This document shows positions 25,028-34,684 of a DNA stretch of 64,000 bases, piece by piece. The position numbers were made by a program, and so were the translations under genes. The stretch's first letter is position 1; every line of letters starts with the position of its first letter. Source of the stretch: Paenarthrobacter aurescens TC1 (lineage in GTDB: Bacteria > Actinomycetota > Actinomycetes > Actinomycetales > Micrococcaceae); NCBI GenBank assembly GCA_000014925.1, contig CP000474.1, positions 434,001-498,000 of the forward strand, in the 5' to 3' direction. Under the pieces are notes generated by a model. The model was not told the DNA's origin. It saw only the letters and a list, made by a program, of their open reading frames with translations, and made no database searches.

Positions 25028-25857
25028 CGCGCTCAGCTGTGCTCCTGGTACTTGGACGGGTCCTGGTCAAAGCGTTCTTGATTGCACTCGCCGTCGTCGT
25101 CATTTATCCCTTGGTCTGGATGCTGCTCAACGGCGTGAAGTCCAACTCCGAATTGTTCTCCAATCCCTTCGCCCTGCCCGTTGCGTGGAAATGGGACAAC
25201 TACGTCACCGCGTGGAACCGAGGGGTGGGCGACTATCTCACTACCAGCGTCCTGGTCACGGTGGCTTCCACTATTGCAACCGTATTTATCAGCGCGTGGG
25301 CTGCTTACGGACTGACCCGGGTGAATATCCCGTTCAACAGGGTGGTGCTGATTCTCATCCTCGGGGGCCTGATGCTCGCTCCCACGGTGGCGCTGATCCC
25401 GCTGGTCAAGATGTTCCAGAGCCTGGGGCTGTACAACAACCTCTGGGCGTTGCTGATTCTTTACACGGCGTTCCGTGTTCCGTTCACGACGTTCCTTATC
25501 CGGGCTTACATGATGGACCTTCCCGCAGAGGTGGATGAGGCAGCATCGGTGGATGGGGCCTCCAAGGCCCGGGCGTTCTGGCAGGTCATTCTGCCCATGT
25601 GCAAGCCAATCCTCGTTTCTACTGTTCTCTTGAACATCCTGTTCACCTGGAACGAGTACCTGTTCGCCATGGTCTTCACCAGCGGGGGAGCGTTGCAGAC
25701 CCTGCCGGTGGGGCTTACCAACCTGATGTCCAAACACGGCACGGACTACCCTGTGGTGTTCGCAGGCATGGCCATCGCGGCAATTCCAGTGATCGTGCTC
25801 TTCTTTGCGGGGCAGCGGTACTTCATCCGTGGTCTAGCCGACGGAGTTGGTAAGTAG
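25021..25857 (+). CDS. ABC sugar permease, MalG-type
   Basis: The 278-residue permease has six helices and an EAA loop, DEAASVDGASKARAFWQVILP. It starts with an excellent AGGAGG site inside the upstream gene. With the preceding permease it forms the membrane channel. No ATP-binding subunit is encoded nearby, so the pair probably relies on a shared ATPase of MsmX type encoded elsewhere, as the Bacillus fructosamine importer does. Confidence 0.85.
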   Translation: MVTRSAVLLVLGRVLVKAFLIALAVVVIYPLVWMLLNGVKSNSELFSNPFALPVAWKWDNYVTAWNRGVGDYLTTSVLVTVASTIATVFISAWAAYGLTRVNIPFNRVVLILILGGLMLAPTVALIPLVKMFQSLGLYNNLWALLILYTAFRVPFTTFLIRAYMMDLPAEVDEAASVDGASKARAFWQVILPMCKPILVSTVLLNILFTWNEYLFAMVFTSGGALQTLPVGLTNLMSKHGTDYPVVFAGMAIAAIPVIVLFFAGQRYFIRGLADGVGK

Positions 25858-25879
25858 CCGTGGGTTCACCCAGCGCAGG

Positions 25880-27503
<1,624 letters not shown>

Positions 27504-27692
27504 GACAGGCTCCCCAACAGCTGTTTTTGGTGATGTGTCGGCCAGTCTAGGTGGGGCGAACTGCCGTGACCCAGTCACGAATTCCAGCCTGTGGATAACG
27601 TGGATGTGGGCGAAGGCCTCATCGCTGGCGCTCTCCCATCCAGGACGGAACTGGGCAGATCTGCGAGCAGCCGCCGCCGCGCGCACCCCACT

Positions 27693-27720
27693 CTCCGACG
27701 CTTCTCCCAAAGCGTCGGAG
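27693..27720. repeat. Perfect hairpin upstream of the Asp23 operon
   Basis: CTCCGACGCTT at 27693-27703 pairs perfectly with AAGCGTCGGAG at 27710-27720, with a six-base loop. It lies 40 bases before the first gene of the envelope-stress operon, between divergent genes. It could be a regulator site or a terminator-like structure; there is no T run. Confidence 0.5.
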
Positions 27721-27760
27721 CTAGACGCTAGGGTGGTACTCAAGAGAAGGGGAGTGCTCC

Positions 27761-28207
27761 ATGGAAGACCAGAACGTGCAGCTTGATCCCGTGCCCGGGG
27801 GCGAAATCCTTGGGACCGGACGCACCATCATCTCCGAGGCGGCCGTCGCCAAAGTAGCGGGTATCGCTGCCCGCACCGTGCCCGGCGTCTACTCCTTGGG
27901 CTCGGCTCCGTCCCGTGCGCTGGGTGCCATTCGCGACGCCGTCGGCAGCTCCGACCATGCAGCAGGCGTCCGCGCTGAGGTCGGGGAGACCCAGGTGGCG
28001 GTGGATATCACGTTGGTTGCTCTCTACGGCCATCCCCTGCACGGCGTTGCCAACCAAGTCAGGGCTGCGGTGTACCGCGCCGTGGAGGAACTGGTTGGCC
28101 TTCAAGTGATCGAGGTCAATATCGAGATCACCGATGTCTTCATTGCACCGCCGGCCAAACCCGCCGGAGCCAAGGCAGTGGTAGTGGAAAGGGATGCACT
28201 CCAATGA
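27761..28207 (+). CDS. Asp23/Gls24 family envelope stress protein
   Basis: The 148-residue protein begins GRTIISEAAVAKVAGIAARTVPGVY, the conserved start of Asp23 (DUF322) proteins, and has VAVDITLVALYGHPLHGVANQVR and VIEVNIEITDVFI in the right order. Asp23 proteins gather beneath the membrane and respond to alkaline or envelope stress. It is first of five genes joined by 4-base overlaps; GGGGAG precedes the ATG. Confidence 0.85.
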   Translation: MEDQNVQLDPVPGGEILGTGRTIISEAAVAKVAGIAARTVPGVYSLGSAPSRALGAIRDAVGSSDHAAGVRAEVGETQVAVDITLVALYGHPLHGVANQVRAAVYRAVEELVGLQVIEVNIEITDVFIAPPAKPAGAKAVVVERDALQ

Positions 28208-28395
28208 GCATGACCGTGGTGGGAATCGCTATCGGCGCTTTTGTAGCTTTCATGTCCTTCTCGTTCGGGTTATGGGGTTTCCTGATCTCCCTGCTGTTCA
28301 TGGGCATCGGCGCGCTGTTCGGCCGCGCGGCTGAGGGCAAGCTGGATCTTCGCAGTGTGCTGGACGCCATTACGGGCCGGCGCTCTTCGTCATGA
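28204..28395 (+). CDS. DUF2273-type small membrane protein
   Basis: This 63-residue protein has two helices, VVGIAIGAFVAFMSFSFGLW and FLISLLFMGIGALFGRA, followed by EGKLDLRSVLDAITGRR. The FGLWGFL and GKLDL pattern matches the DUF2273 proteins always found with Asp23 genes. It probably anchors the Asp23 protein to the membrane. It overlaps both neighbours by ATGA. Confidence 0.8.
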   Translation: MSMTVVGIAIGAFVAFMSFSFGLWGFLISLLFMGIGALFGRAAEGKLDLRSVLDAITGRRSSS

Positions 28396-28772
28396 GCGTG
28401 GCTGAGGCTGTGGAGTTCACCACCAGCCTGGCCGGCCATAACCGGATCAGTACCCAGGCATTGACATCGTTGGCTCGGGCCGCTGCAGCGGAGGCGCTCG
28501 GCGTTGAGGCCAGCGACATCCGCGCTGATTGGGCGGACGACGACGGCCTGCTGGCTTTGTCCATCGTGGCACCTATCAGCGTCCCGGCTTTGACCGAGGT
28601 GTTGCGTGATCCGCAGCGTGTCCAAGGATTTGGAGGGTCCATTTGGGACCGTGCCGTGGCGGCCAAGGCTTTCGTTCTTGAAACCGTCACGCGGCTCAGC
28701 GGCTCCCAACTCAGCAGGGTGGACATCAGGATCAGCAGAGCACACGTCACTGAGGGAGGCCGCGTCCAGTGA
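28392..28772 (+). CDS. Second Asp23-like protein
   Basis: The 126-residue protein has NRISTQALTSLARAAAAEAL and LSIVAPISVPALTE, a shortened and diverged Asp23 layout with HTH-less alpha/beta composition. In actinobacterial Asp23 operons such a divergent paralog is usual. It may form mixed assemblies with the first Asp23 protein (inference). Overlaps of four bases on each side fix its place in the operon. Confidence 0.7.
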   Translation: MSVAEAVEFTTSLAGHNRISTQALTSLARAAAAEALGVEASDIRADWADDDGLLALSIVAPISVPALTEVLRDPQRVQGFGGSIWDRAVAAKAFVLETVTRLSGSQLSRVDIRISRAHVTEGGRVQ

Positions 28773-29416
28773 CCCAGGATCAGGAAACACAACAAATGAA
28801 GGCAACGGACCCGAACGCGGGAGCCAGCCCGGTGGCCGGGGAAGACCCCGACATGAGCCGTATCCTGCGCCGTGAGACGCATTCGTCCCGTGCTGGAGCG
28901 TCCGTTATTGCAGCCGTCCTGGTCATTGTTCTGTGTGTCTACGCACTCCTCGAAGCAGGTGTCCGCGCCATTGGGCAGCCACCTTGGCTGATCGACCCCA
29001 CCACCGCGGCAGAGCGCATCATCGCACTCCCGGAAGGCATCTCACCCCTGCTGCTCGGTGCGAGTGGTGCGGTCATTGCCATGGTCGGCCTCTTCTTCCT
29101 CCTCCACGCTGTTCTGCCGGGCCGACGCGCCCGTCACTTGCTCCGGGACCCGCGGACCGCCGTCGTGGTTGATGACGAAGTCCTGGCCTCTGCGTTGGCA
29201 CGTCGTGCACGAACTGCCGCGAACGTTACCCAGGAACAAGTCATGGTAGTTGTCTCGCGACAGTTGGTTGTGGTGAACGTGCGGCCAACCTCGGGCAGCC
29301 GGGTCAGCGAAGAAGCAGTGCTGACTGCCGTGCAGGCTGAACTTGAAGAAATGTCGCCCCTGCCGATGCCTGCTGTCAGGGTCAACCTGGCGTCGTCGGG
29401 GGTGATCGGAGCGTGA
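28769..29416 (+). CDS. DUF6286-like membrane protein
   Basis: The 215-residue protein starts at a GTG overlapping the preceding stop (GTGA). It has a cytoplasmic head, two helices (AGASVIAAVLVIVLCVYALLE and LLLGASGAVIAMVGLFFLLHAVL), and a C-terminal soluble domain with VVVDDEVLASALARRARTAA and VVVNVRPTSGSRVSEEAV. Such proteins occur only in Asp23 operons as far as I know, and are thought to help anchor the complex. Function is not established. Confidence 0.7.
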   Translation: MTQDQETQQMKATDPNAGASPVAGEDPDMSRILRRETHSSRAGASVIAAVLVIVLCVYALLEAGVRAIGQPPWLIDPTTAAERIIALPEGISPLLLGASGAVIAMVGLFFLLHAVLPGRRARHLLRDPRTAVVVDDEVLASALARRARTAANVTQEQVMVVVSRQLVVVNVRPTSGSRVSEEAVLTAVQAELEEMSPLPMPAVRVNLASSGVIGA

Positions 29417-30024
29417 ACGGAACACCGCGTGCCCTCAACCGCGTACTGCTCTTCATCATCGGTGTGAAACTGCTGGCCATCGGGCTGCTTCTCCTGCTGC
29501 TGGCTACTGTGCCGGCAGTGGCTACTTGGTGGCATGGTTGGTCGGCTTCCGTGTGGGCAGGCGCCGAAAATGCTTTCCGGCAGACGCACCTCCCCGGACG
29601 CGAAGAAAGCTGGTTGTGGATTGTGGCAGGCCTGATCCTCGTGGCGATCATCATTGCGATGATCGCTTGGCTGTCACAGCAGGGCAAAGGCAGGGCCAAC
29701 TTGCTGGTGGCCAGCGATGACGACAGCGACGTGGACGGCGAAGTCCGGATCGGTGGTGGCGTAGCTGAACAGGCGCTACGGGCAGCCTTGTCTGAACGGA
29801 CCGACCTCGCTGGTGCATCCGTGGCGACACTGGAGGTAAAGGGCAAACCGGGCCTGCGCATCCGCATTCAACCGAGGCAAGGAGTGGCGCCCCACCTCCT
29901 CGCTGCGGAAGTGTCGCAGCTGGTTGAAGCGCTGGACCTTGTGATCGGACAAAAGACCCCGGTATTGGTGCACATGGTCTCCGGTGCCCGATCCAAGTTC
30001 ACCAAGGCCGAAAGGGTCCGCTGA
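29413..30024 (+). CDS. AmaP-like alkaline shock membrane anchor
   Basis: The 203-residue protein has two N-terminal helices (LLFIIGVKLLAIGLLLLLLA and WLWIVAGLILVAIIIAMIAWL) with a short extracellular loop. A C-terminal soluble domain ends LLAAEVSQLVEALDLVIGQK, then VLVHMVSGARSK. This two-helix plus soluble domain plan is that of AmaP, the anchor that recruits Asp23. It begins at a GTG overlapping the previous stop and ends the operon. Confidence 0.75.
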   Translation: MNGTPRALNRVLLFIIGVKLLAIGLLLLLLATVPAVATWWHGWSASVWAGAENAFRQTHLPGREESWLWIVAGLILVAIIIAMIAWLSQQGKGRANLLVASDDDSDVDGEVRIGGGVAEQALRAALSERTDLAGASVATLEVKGKPGLRIRIQPRQGVAPHLLAAEVSQLVEALDLVIGQKTPVLVHMVSGARSKFTKAERVR

Positions 30025-30146
30025 CAAGGCGCACGCAGAGAAAACATCCACAAAAATACAGCGCATCCGCATCCATAGCCTGCCTTGTGTCGGTAGTAGG
30101 GGTATCAGCAAAATCCCCGCACGTCGGGCCGATTGAGGAGAAGGAT

Positions 30147-31001
30147 ATGCGCAGCAGAATACTTACGGCAGGAGCAGGAGCCAGCGCCGCAGCACTGGCA
30201 GCAGCAATCGTCTTGGCTGTCCCCGCACAGGCGGCGGAGGGTGACGCGCACCTGTCCGTACTGCACGGAGTGCCTGGGTTAACCGTTGACGTCTGGGTCA
30301 ACGGAGCACGAACCCTGGACGACTTCGCTCCCGGCACTCTGGCCGGGCCCTTGGCACTTCCGCCCGGTGCCTACGATCTGGCCATTACCGCCTCGGACGC
30401 TGCCGATGCCTCTGCCCCCGTTATCGGGCCGGTGACGGTGACCTTGGCGGCGAACGGCAACTACACCGCCGTCGCCAACCTCGATGCGGCCGGGAAGCCA
30501 ACCGCGAACTTCTTCACGAACGACGTCTCGCGCATCGATGCCGGCAAGGGCAAGCTGACGGTCCGGCACACGGCCGCGGCGCCAGCTGTGGATGTGCTTG
30601 CCGGCGGCACAGCCGTGGTGACCAACCTGGCCAACCCCAATGAGCAAACGCTCACCCTTGACCCGGGTACGATTTCGGCCGCAGTGGCCGCAGCGGGTAC
30701 GACAGCACCTGTCATTGGCCCGGCCGATGTGACGGTGGCCGAAGGCACGCACACCATCGTCTATGCGTGGGGAAGCCTGACTGACAAGAACCTTCAACTA
30801 GCGGTGCAGACCATTGACGGGCTGCATTCGGCTCCCGGATCGGTACCAGGCGCCCTGGACGGCTCATCGGGCAGTGTCCCGACAGAACCGATGGTCCCGA
30901 CAGAACAGATGGTTCTGGGCGGCGGACTCGCGGCGGCAACGTTGCTGCTGATCGTCGTGGGGCTTGGAAAGGTTCGCACTTCCGCCGCAAGGAAGTCCTA
31001 A
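30147..31001 (+). CDS. Exported DUF4397 protein with C-terminal membrane helix
   Basis: The 284-residue protein has a signal peptide (AAALAAAIVLAVPAQAAEG) and two related beta-sandwich halves of DUF4397 type: AHLSVLHGVPGLTVDVWVNG with LPPGAYDLAITA, and KLTVRHTAAAPAVDVLAGG with LDPGTISAAVAAAG. A C-terminal helix (LGGGLAAATLLLIVVGLGKV) and TSAARKS tail anchor it. No LPxTG motif is visible before the helix, although a sortase gene follows; the nearest phrase is VPTEPMVPTEQMV. AGGAGAAGGAT precedes the ATG at 30147, excluding the upstream start. Its function outside the cell is unknown. Confidence 0.8.
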   Translation: MRSRILTAGAGASAAALAAAIVLAVPAQAAEGDAHLSVLHGVPGLTVDVWVNGARTLDDFAPGTLAGPLALPPGAYDLAITASDAADASAPVIGPVTVTLAANGNYTAVANLDAAGKPTANFFTNDVSRIDAGKGKLTVRHTAAAPAVDVLAGGTAVVTNLANPNEQTLTLDPGTISAAVAAAGTTAPVIGPADVTVAEGTHTIVYAWGSLTDKNLQLAVQTIDGLHSAPGSVPGALDGSSGSVPTEPMVPTEQMVLGGGLAAATLLLIVVGLGKVRTSAARKS

Positions 31002-31036
31002 GGCCAAGGCAACGGCATGACATAAGAGCGGAACAG

Positions 31037-31067
31037 GTCCTGGTCGTCCGGTAACGACGGCCAGGAC
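31037..31067 (+). terminator. Hairpin between the DUF4397 and sortase genes
   Basis: GTCCTGGTCGTC at 31037-31048 pairs with GACGGCCAGGAC at 31056-31067 (one G-T pair, seven-base loop). No T run follows. It may partly terminate or protect the upstream message. Confidence 0.4.
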
Positions 31068-31124
31068 CCCGCATCAATCACGGCAGCCGGAGCATCCGGC
31101 CGTAGACGCCAGGAAACAACCGTT

Positions 31125-31805
31125 ATGACACCAAGTAAGCCAAGCCGAAGCCGCCGGGTGGCGGCGCTCGCCGGGATGGCAGTGCTCGTTCTGACGGCAT
31201 GCGGAACCGCGACACCGTTGACGGCCGGTAGTTCTTCCAGTGAGGCAAGCGGCCCGGACCCCAGCGAGCAGCAGACTCAACCGTCGCTGCCACCGGCCGA
31301 GCCGTCCCGACCACCTGCCGAAGTCTCGCTGAAGGGCGCAACTCCCACGCAGCCGGCGGCGGTTCCCCCTCCGGTGTCGCTCAAGGTGGCCGGAACGTCA
31401 ATTGACATGGCCGTTATCCCCGTGGGGGTCGCGCCCGGTGGGGCTATGGAGATACCGGAGACCTTCTACCAGGCCGGATGGTACCGATTCGGATCCGCCC
31501 CCGGAGCCGCGGAAGGCACAGCTGTCCTGGCCGGACACATCGACACCACCTCTGACCAGGCGCCGTTCTCCCAGCTGAAATCCTTGCCGGCCGGAACCTT
31601 GATAACCGTAGGGCGGGAGGGTGCTCCCGCACTCAACTATCGGGTTGTCTCCGTCACGCTGATGGCCAAGGACGCCTTTGACGGCGACTCGCTGTTCCGC
31701 CGGACCGGACCGCACGAACTCAAAGTGGTCACCTGCGGCGGCAGATGGCTGGACGAACGAATGGACTACAGCGACAATGTGATTGTCACCGCGGTCCTTG
31801 AATAA
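31125..31805 (+). CDS. Class E/F-like sortase
   Basis: The 226-residue exported enzyme has a signal segment with a lipobox-like LTAC, a Ser/Pro-rich linker and a sortase domain. The catalytic His138 is in TAVLAGHIDTTS and Cys204 in VVTCGGRW. The Arg expected in the YxDN segment is not obvious: the sequence is MDYSDNVIV, and the nearest arginine is Arg212. Sortases join LPxTG-like substrates to the cell wall. The DUF4397 protein upstream lacks a clear sorting signal, so the substrate may be elsewhere. AGGAAAC precedes the ATG. Confidence 0.8.
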   Translation: MTPSKPSRSRRVAALAGMAVLVLTACGTATPLTAGSSSSEASGPDPSEQQTQPSLPPAEPSRPPAEVSLKGATPTQPAAVPPPVSLKVAGTSIDMAVIPVGVAPGGAMEIPETFYQAGWYRFGSAPGAAEGTAVLAGHIDTTSDQAPFSQLKSLPAGTLITVGREGAPALNYRVVSVTLMAKDAFDGDSLFRRTGPHELKVVTCGGRWLDERMDYSDNVIVTAVLE

Positions 31806-31857
31806 GCACCCCAACCCGGCCGTGGTCCTCGTCGCTGACGCCGGGAAGGAGTCTCCT

Positions 31858-32436
31858 TTGGTATCCCCAAACGAGGTTTCTTCCGAGTGGGACGATACGT
31901 TGACCGCCTCATTCACGGCGGGGGATGAGTCTGCACTTGTGGCTGCTTACAGGCAGTTTGCCCCGCTGGTTCACACGCTCGCTTTGAGGTCCTTGAGGGA
32001 CCGTGCCGCGGCCGACGACGTCACCCAAGAGGTGTTTATCCGGGTGTGGCGTTCACGGGACACCTTCAACCCCGAGGTCGCGCGCCTGCCGGCATGGATA
32101 GTGGGCATTGCACGCCACGTCATTGCGGACGCCCACTCAGCGTCGAACCGGGAAGTTCGTAGAGTCCTTGCCGTCGCCCAGGTCCAAGACACCGGCGGCG
32201 GAGGTCCTACGGAGGGAGCTGTGGAGGTGCTGGCCGACAGGCTGCTCCTGGACGGCGAACTCGACCGGCTTGGTGAACCGCAGGGCGCCATCATGAAATT
32301 GGCATTCTATGAAGACCTGACGCACGAGCAGATTTCCCGCAGGCTTGAACTACCGCTTGGTACCGTCAAAAGCCACATTCGGCGCAGCTTGATCCACCTA
32401 AGAAGCAGACTGGAGGTTGACCATGCCGCACATTGA
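31858..32436 (+). CDS. ECF-type RNA polymerase sigma factor
   Basis: The 192-residue protein has region 2 with LVHTLALRSLRDRAAADDVTQEVF, then IRVWRSRDTFN, and region 4 with LAFYEDLTHEQISRRLELPLG and TVKSHIRRSLIHLRSRLE. The start is placed at a TTG because GGAAGGAG lies seven bases upstream; frames from 31783 overlap the sortase gene and have no good binding site. The anti-sigma gene overlaps its end by 14 bases, the usual sigma/anti-sigma pair of SigK type. It probably directs an envelope or oxidative stress response. Confidence 0.85.
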   Translation: MVSPNEVSSEWDDTLTASFTAGDESALVAAYRQFAPLVHTLALRSLRDRAAADDVTQEVFIRVWRSRDTFNPEVARLPAWIVGIARHVIADAHSASNREVRRVLAVAQVQDTGGGGPTEGAVEVLADRLLLDGELDRLGEPQGAIMKLAFYEDLTHEQISRRLELPLGTVKSHIRRSLIHLRSRLEVDHAAH

Positions 32437-33214
32437 TCCGGAAGAGTTGAGCCTCCTGGCGCTTTACGGTGACTGGCTCGATGAGGAGGGCCGGCAGCAC
32501 CTTAGCGGCTGCGATGCCTGCTCGGCGGAGTACGCCGCTTTGCGCCGCGCCGTTGACGCCATGAAAACCACGCCGGACAGCAGCACCCTTGAGGTGCCCG
32601 GGCCCAGTGTGTGGAGTGGGATTCACCGGGAACTGGGTTTGTCGGACGCAATCCGGGAAGACCCCTTGGGTTCCGCAGCGGGCTCTGCAACAGGAACTGA
32701 AACCAGCAAGCCAGGCATTAACGGTCCAACCGAACCAGAGCAACCAGCAGCACCACCCGCGGACATACGTTCCGTCAAGAAACGTCCCCAAGGGTGGCAA
32801 CGCCGCGGGACCTGGCTGGCGGTCGCCGCAGCAGGTGCCTTGGTCATCGCCGGTGCAACCCTGTGGAACATCAACCAGGCGGCAACGCCGTTGGCACGAG
32901 CAGAGCTGACGCCACTTGCCCAGCACACTGCTACAGGATCGGCGACAGTCCTTGAGTCCCCTGATGGAACGCGAACCCTGGAAGTGAAACTGAGCAAAGA
33001 AGAAGCGCAGGGCTACCAGGAGGTCTGGCTTATTGGCACGGACCTCACACGGCTGATCAGTCTGGGAATCATGAAGTCGGACTCAGGTACCTTCCCGCTT
33101 CCGGCGGACCTGAATCTGGCCGATTTCCCCATCGTCGACGTTTCGGATGAACCACTGGACGGAAATCCCGGCCACTCCAGCGTCAGCATCGTCAGGGGCT
33201 CGCTCACTTCCTGA
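32423..33214 (+). CDS. Anti-sigma factor with zinc motif and RskA-like domain
   Basis: The 263-residue protein has an N-terminal ZAS-type motif, RQHLSGCDACSAEY (HxxxCxxC), a long Pro/Ala linker, one membrane helix (WLAVAAAGALVIAGATLW) and a C-terminal outside domain ending EVWLIGTDLTRLISLGI, then FPLPADLNLADFPIVDVSDEP, typical of RskA. It should hold the sigma factor encoded just upstream at the membrane until a signal releases it. GGAGG precedes the ATG at 32423. Confidence 0.85.
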   Translation: MPHIDPEELSLLALYGDWLDEEGRQHLSGCDACSAEYAALRRAVDAMKTTPDSSTLEVPGPSVWSGIHRELGLSDAIREDPLGSAAGSATGTETSKPGINGPTEPEQPAAPPADIRSVKKRPQGWQRRGTWLAVAAAGALVIAGATLWNINQAATPLARAELTPLAQHTATGSATVLESPDGTRTLEVKLSKEEAQGYQEVWLIGTDLTRLISLGIMKSDSGTFPLPADLNLADFPIVDVSDEPLDGNPGHSSVSIVRGSLTS

Positions 33215-33310
33215 GGGCCCTTCACTGGTGTGAATCGCATTGGCGTGGGCTGCCCTCGCGCTCTCAGTTGCGGGTAGCCTGAATCCCATACCGAAGGACA
33301 GGAGGCCCCA

Positions 33311-34027
33311 GTGGCTGGAACAACAGTGGCTTCAACATCTGCGCCTGACAAATCTCTGCTCGAGACCACTGTGGCCGGGCTTATGGCGGAACTGGCCGCA
33401 CTGGAAGAACCCCGGGCTCGCGAAGTGAATGAAAAACACGGTGATGACCACGGGGTAAACCTCAGCAAACTGCGTGCCGTCGCGAAGCGGCTGAAGACCC
33501 AACAGGATCTCGCGCGGGAGCTCTGGGACACGGGCGACACCGCTGCCAAATTGCTGGCACTTCTGATCTGCCGTCCCAAGGCCTTTGGGCGGGCCGAGCT
33601 GGACAGCATGCTGCGTGAAGCGCGGACGCCCAAAGTGCAGGACTGGCTGGTGAACTACGTCGTCAAGAAAAGCCCGCACTCCGAAGATCTGCGATTGGCT
33701 TGGTTCTCCGATCCCGATCCTGTGGTGGCGAGTGCCGGATGGGCGCTGACGTCCGAAAGGGTGGTCAGGAAGCCGGAAGGCCTGGACATCGTGCAGCTGC
33801 TCGACATCATTGAGGCCGACATGAAGGACGCTCCGGACCGTCTTCAGTGGGCCATGAACCACTGCTTGGCACAGATCGGCATTGAGTTCCCGGAGCACCG
33901 TGCCAGGGCCTTGGACATCGGTGAGCGCCTGGAAGTGCTGAAGGACTACCCTACGCCGCCTAACTGCACATCGCCGTTCGCTCCGAGTTGGATCAATGAG
34001 ATGGTGCGGCGCCAAGCCATCAAATAA
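33311..34027 (+). CDS. AlkD-like DNA alkylation repair protein
   Basis: The 238-residue protein is made of HEAT-like helical repeats, with GVNLSKLRAVAKRLKTQQDLARELWDTG, then AKLLALLICRP, VQDWLVNYVVKKSPHSEDLR and WAMNHCLAQIGIEF. These match the DNA alkylation repair family, which binds alkylated DNA through stacked helical repeats. AlkD excises bulky N3 and N7 adducts; the exact substrate here is inferred. It starts at a GTG with AGGAGG upstream. Confidence 0.8.
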   Translation: MAGTTVASTSAPDKSLLETTVAGLMAELAALEEPRAREVNEKHGDDHGVNLSKLRAVAKRLKTQQDLARELWDTGDTAAKLLALLICRPKAFGRAELDSMLREARTPKVQDWLVNYVVKKSPHSEDLRLAWFSDPDPVVASAGWALTSERVVRKPEGLDIVQLLDIIEADMKDAPDRLQWAMNHCLAQIGIEFPEHRARALDIGERLEVLKDYPTPPNCTSPFAPSWINEMVRRQAIK

Positions 34028-34032
34028 CTCTT

Positions 34033-34434
34033 TTAGCCCCTGTTACGGTGCATCATCCGGTAGGTGAGCTCGGCAAGGAGCTCTTCGTCGGAGAGGTGCG
34101 AGGCCCGGGCTATGGGAGCGCTGGGAACGGTAACGCGCGGAGGTCCTTGACGTGATTCGTCCCCCGATCGCATGTCGTCGGGGGTGATCATGTCCGGAGC
34201 GAAGGTGGACTTGCCTTTCAGGACCTCTGAAACAGACCCTGCCCTCCAGCCCAGGGCATGCTCAAGCTTGCGCTGGTTGATTTCCTGTGTGCGCCGCGTT
34301 CCGGACTCCAACGTCCGAACGGTCTTGATGGCGGTTCCCGCCTGTTTGGCCAACTGAACCTGGCTCAGCCCTTGCGCCAGGCGTTCTTCCTTGATCAGGC
34401 GGCCAATGGTTTGCAGTGCTTCAAGTTCATCCAC
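34033..34434 (-). CDS. XRE-family transcriptional regulator
   Basis: The 133-residue protein has a helix-turn-helix GRLIKEERLAQGLSQVQLAK, then QAGTAIKTVRTLESGTRR, followed by an unusual C-terminal tail with SHLSDEELLAELTYRMMHRNRG. It starts at a GTG with AGGA upstream. In the leader just upstream, TAGGCAATAG and TAGGCAATCA form a short direct repeat (plus strand near 34451-34470), a possible self-regulatory site. It is convergent with the alkylation-repair gene. Target genes are unknown. Confidence 0.8.
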   Translation of the reverse strand: MDELEALQTIGRLIKEERLAQGLSQVQLAKQAGTAIKTVRTLESGTRRTQEINQRKLEHALGWRAGSVSEVLKGKSTFAPDMITPDDMRSGDESRQGPPRVTVPSAPIARASHLSDEELLAELTYRMMHRNRG

Positions 34435-34587
34435 GATTCCTACTTTTCCATAGGCAATAGTAGGCAATCAAATCGACATGTCCAATGGCGGAGCGTGAAG
34501 CCCGACCGCAAATGCCCGCTTAGGCCCGGCTACCCAGCTCTCCGCAGCGAAAGTCAGGCTACTTGGTATCGATGCGGTTACGTTACG

Positions 34588-34601
34588 TGTAAGCGCTTGC
34601 A
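34588..34601. promoter_or_regulatory. LacI-type operator upstream of the alpha-glucoside binding protein
   Basis: TGTAAGCGCTTGCA is a 14-base palindrome with one mismatched pair and central CG, resembling CRE/LacI-family sites. It lies 84 bases before the binding-protein start codon. The LacI gene at 38168 is the likely binder. Confidence 0.65.
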
Positions 34602-34684
34602 TTCCGACGCAGACAATGACTAGTGTGAGCGTCACCACATCAATTGCGCCGCCGAATCTTTGTACTCAGCGAGGAGTCTTTAGC

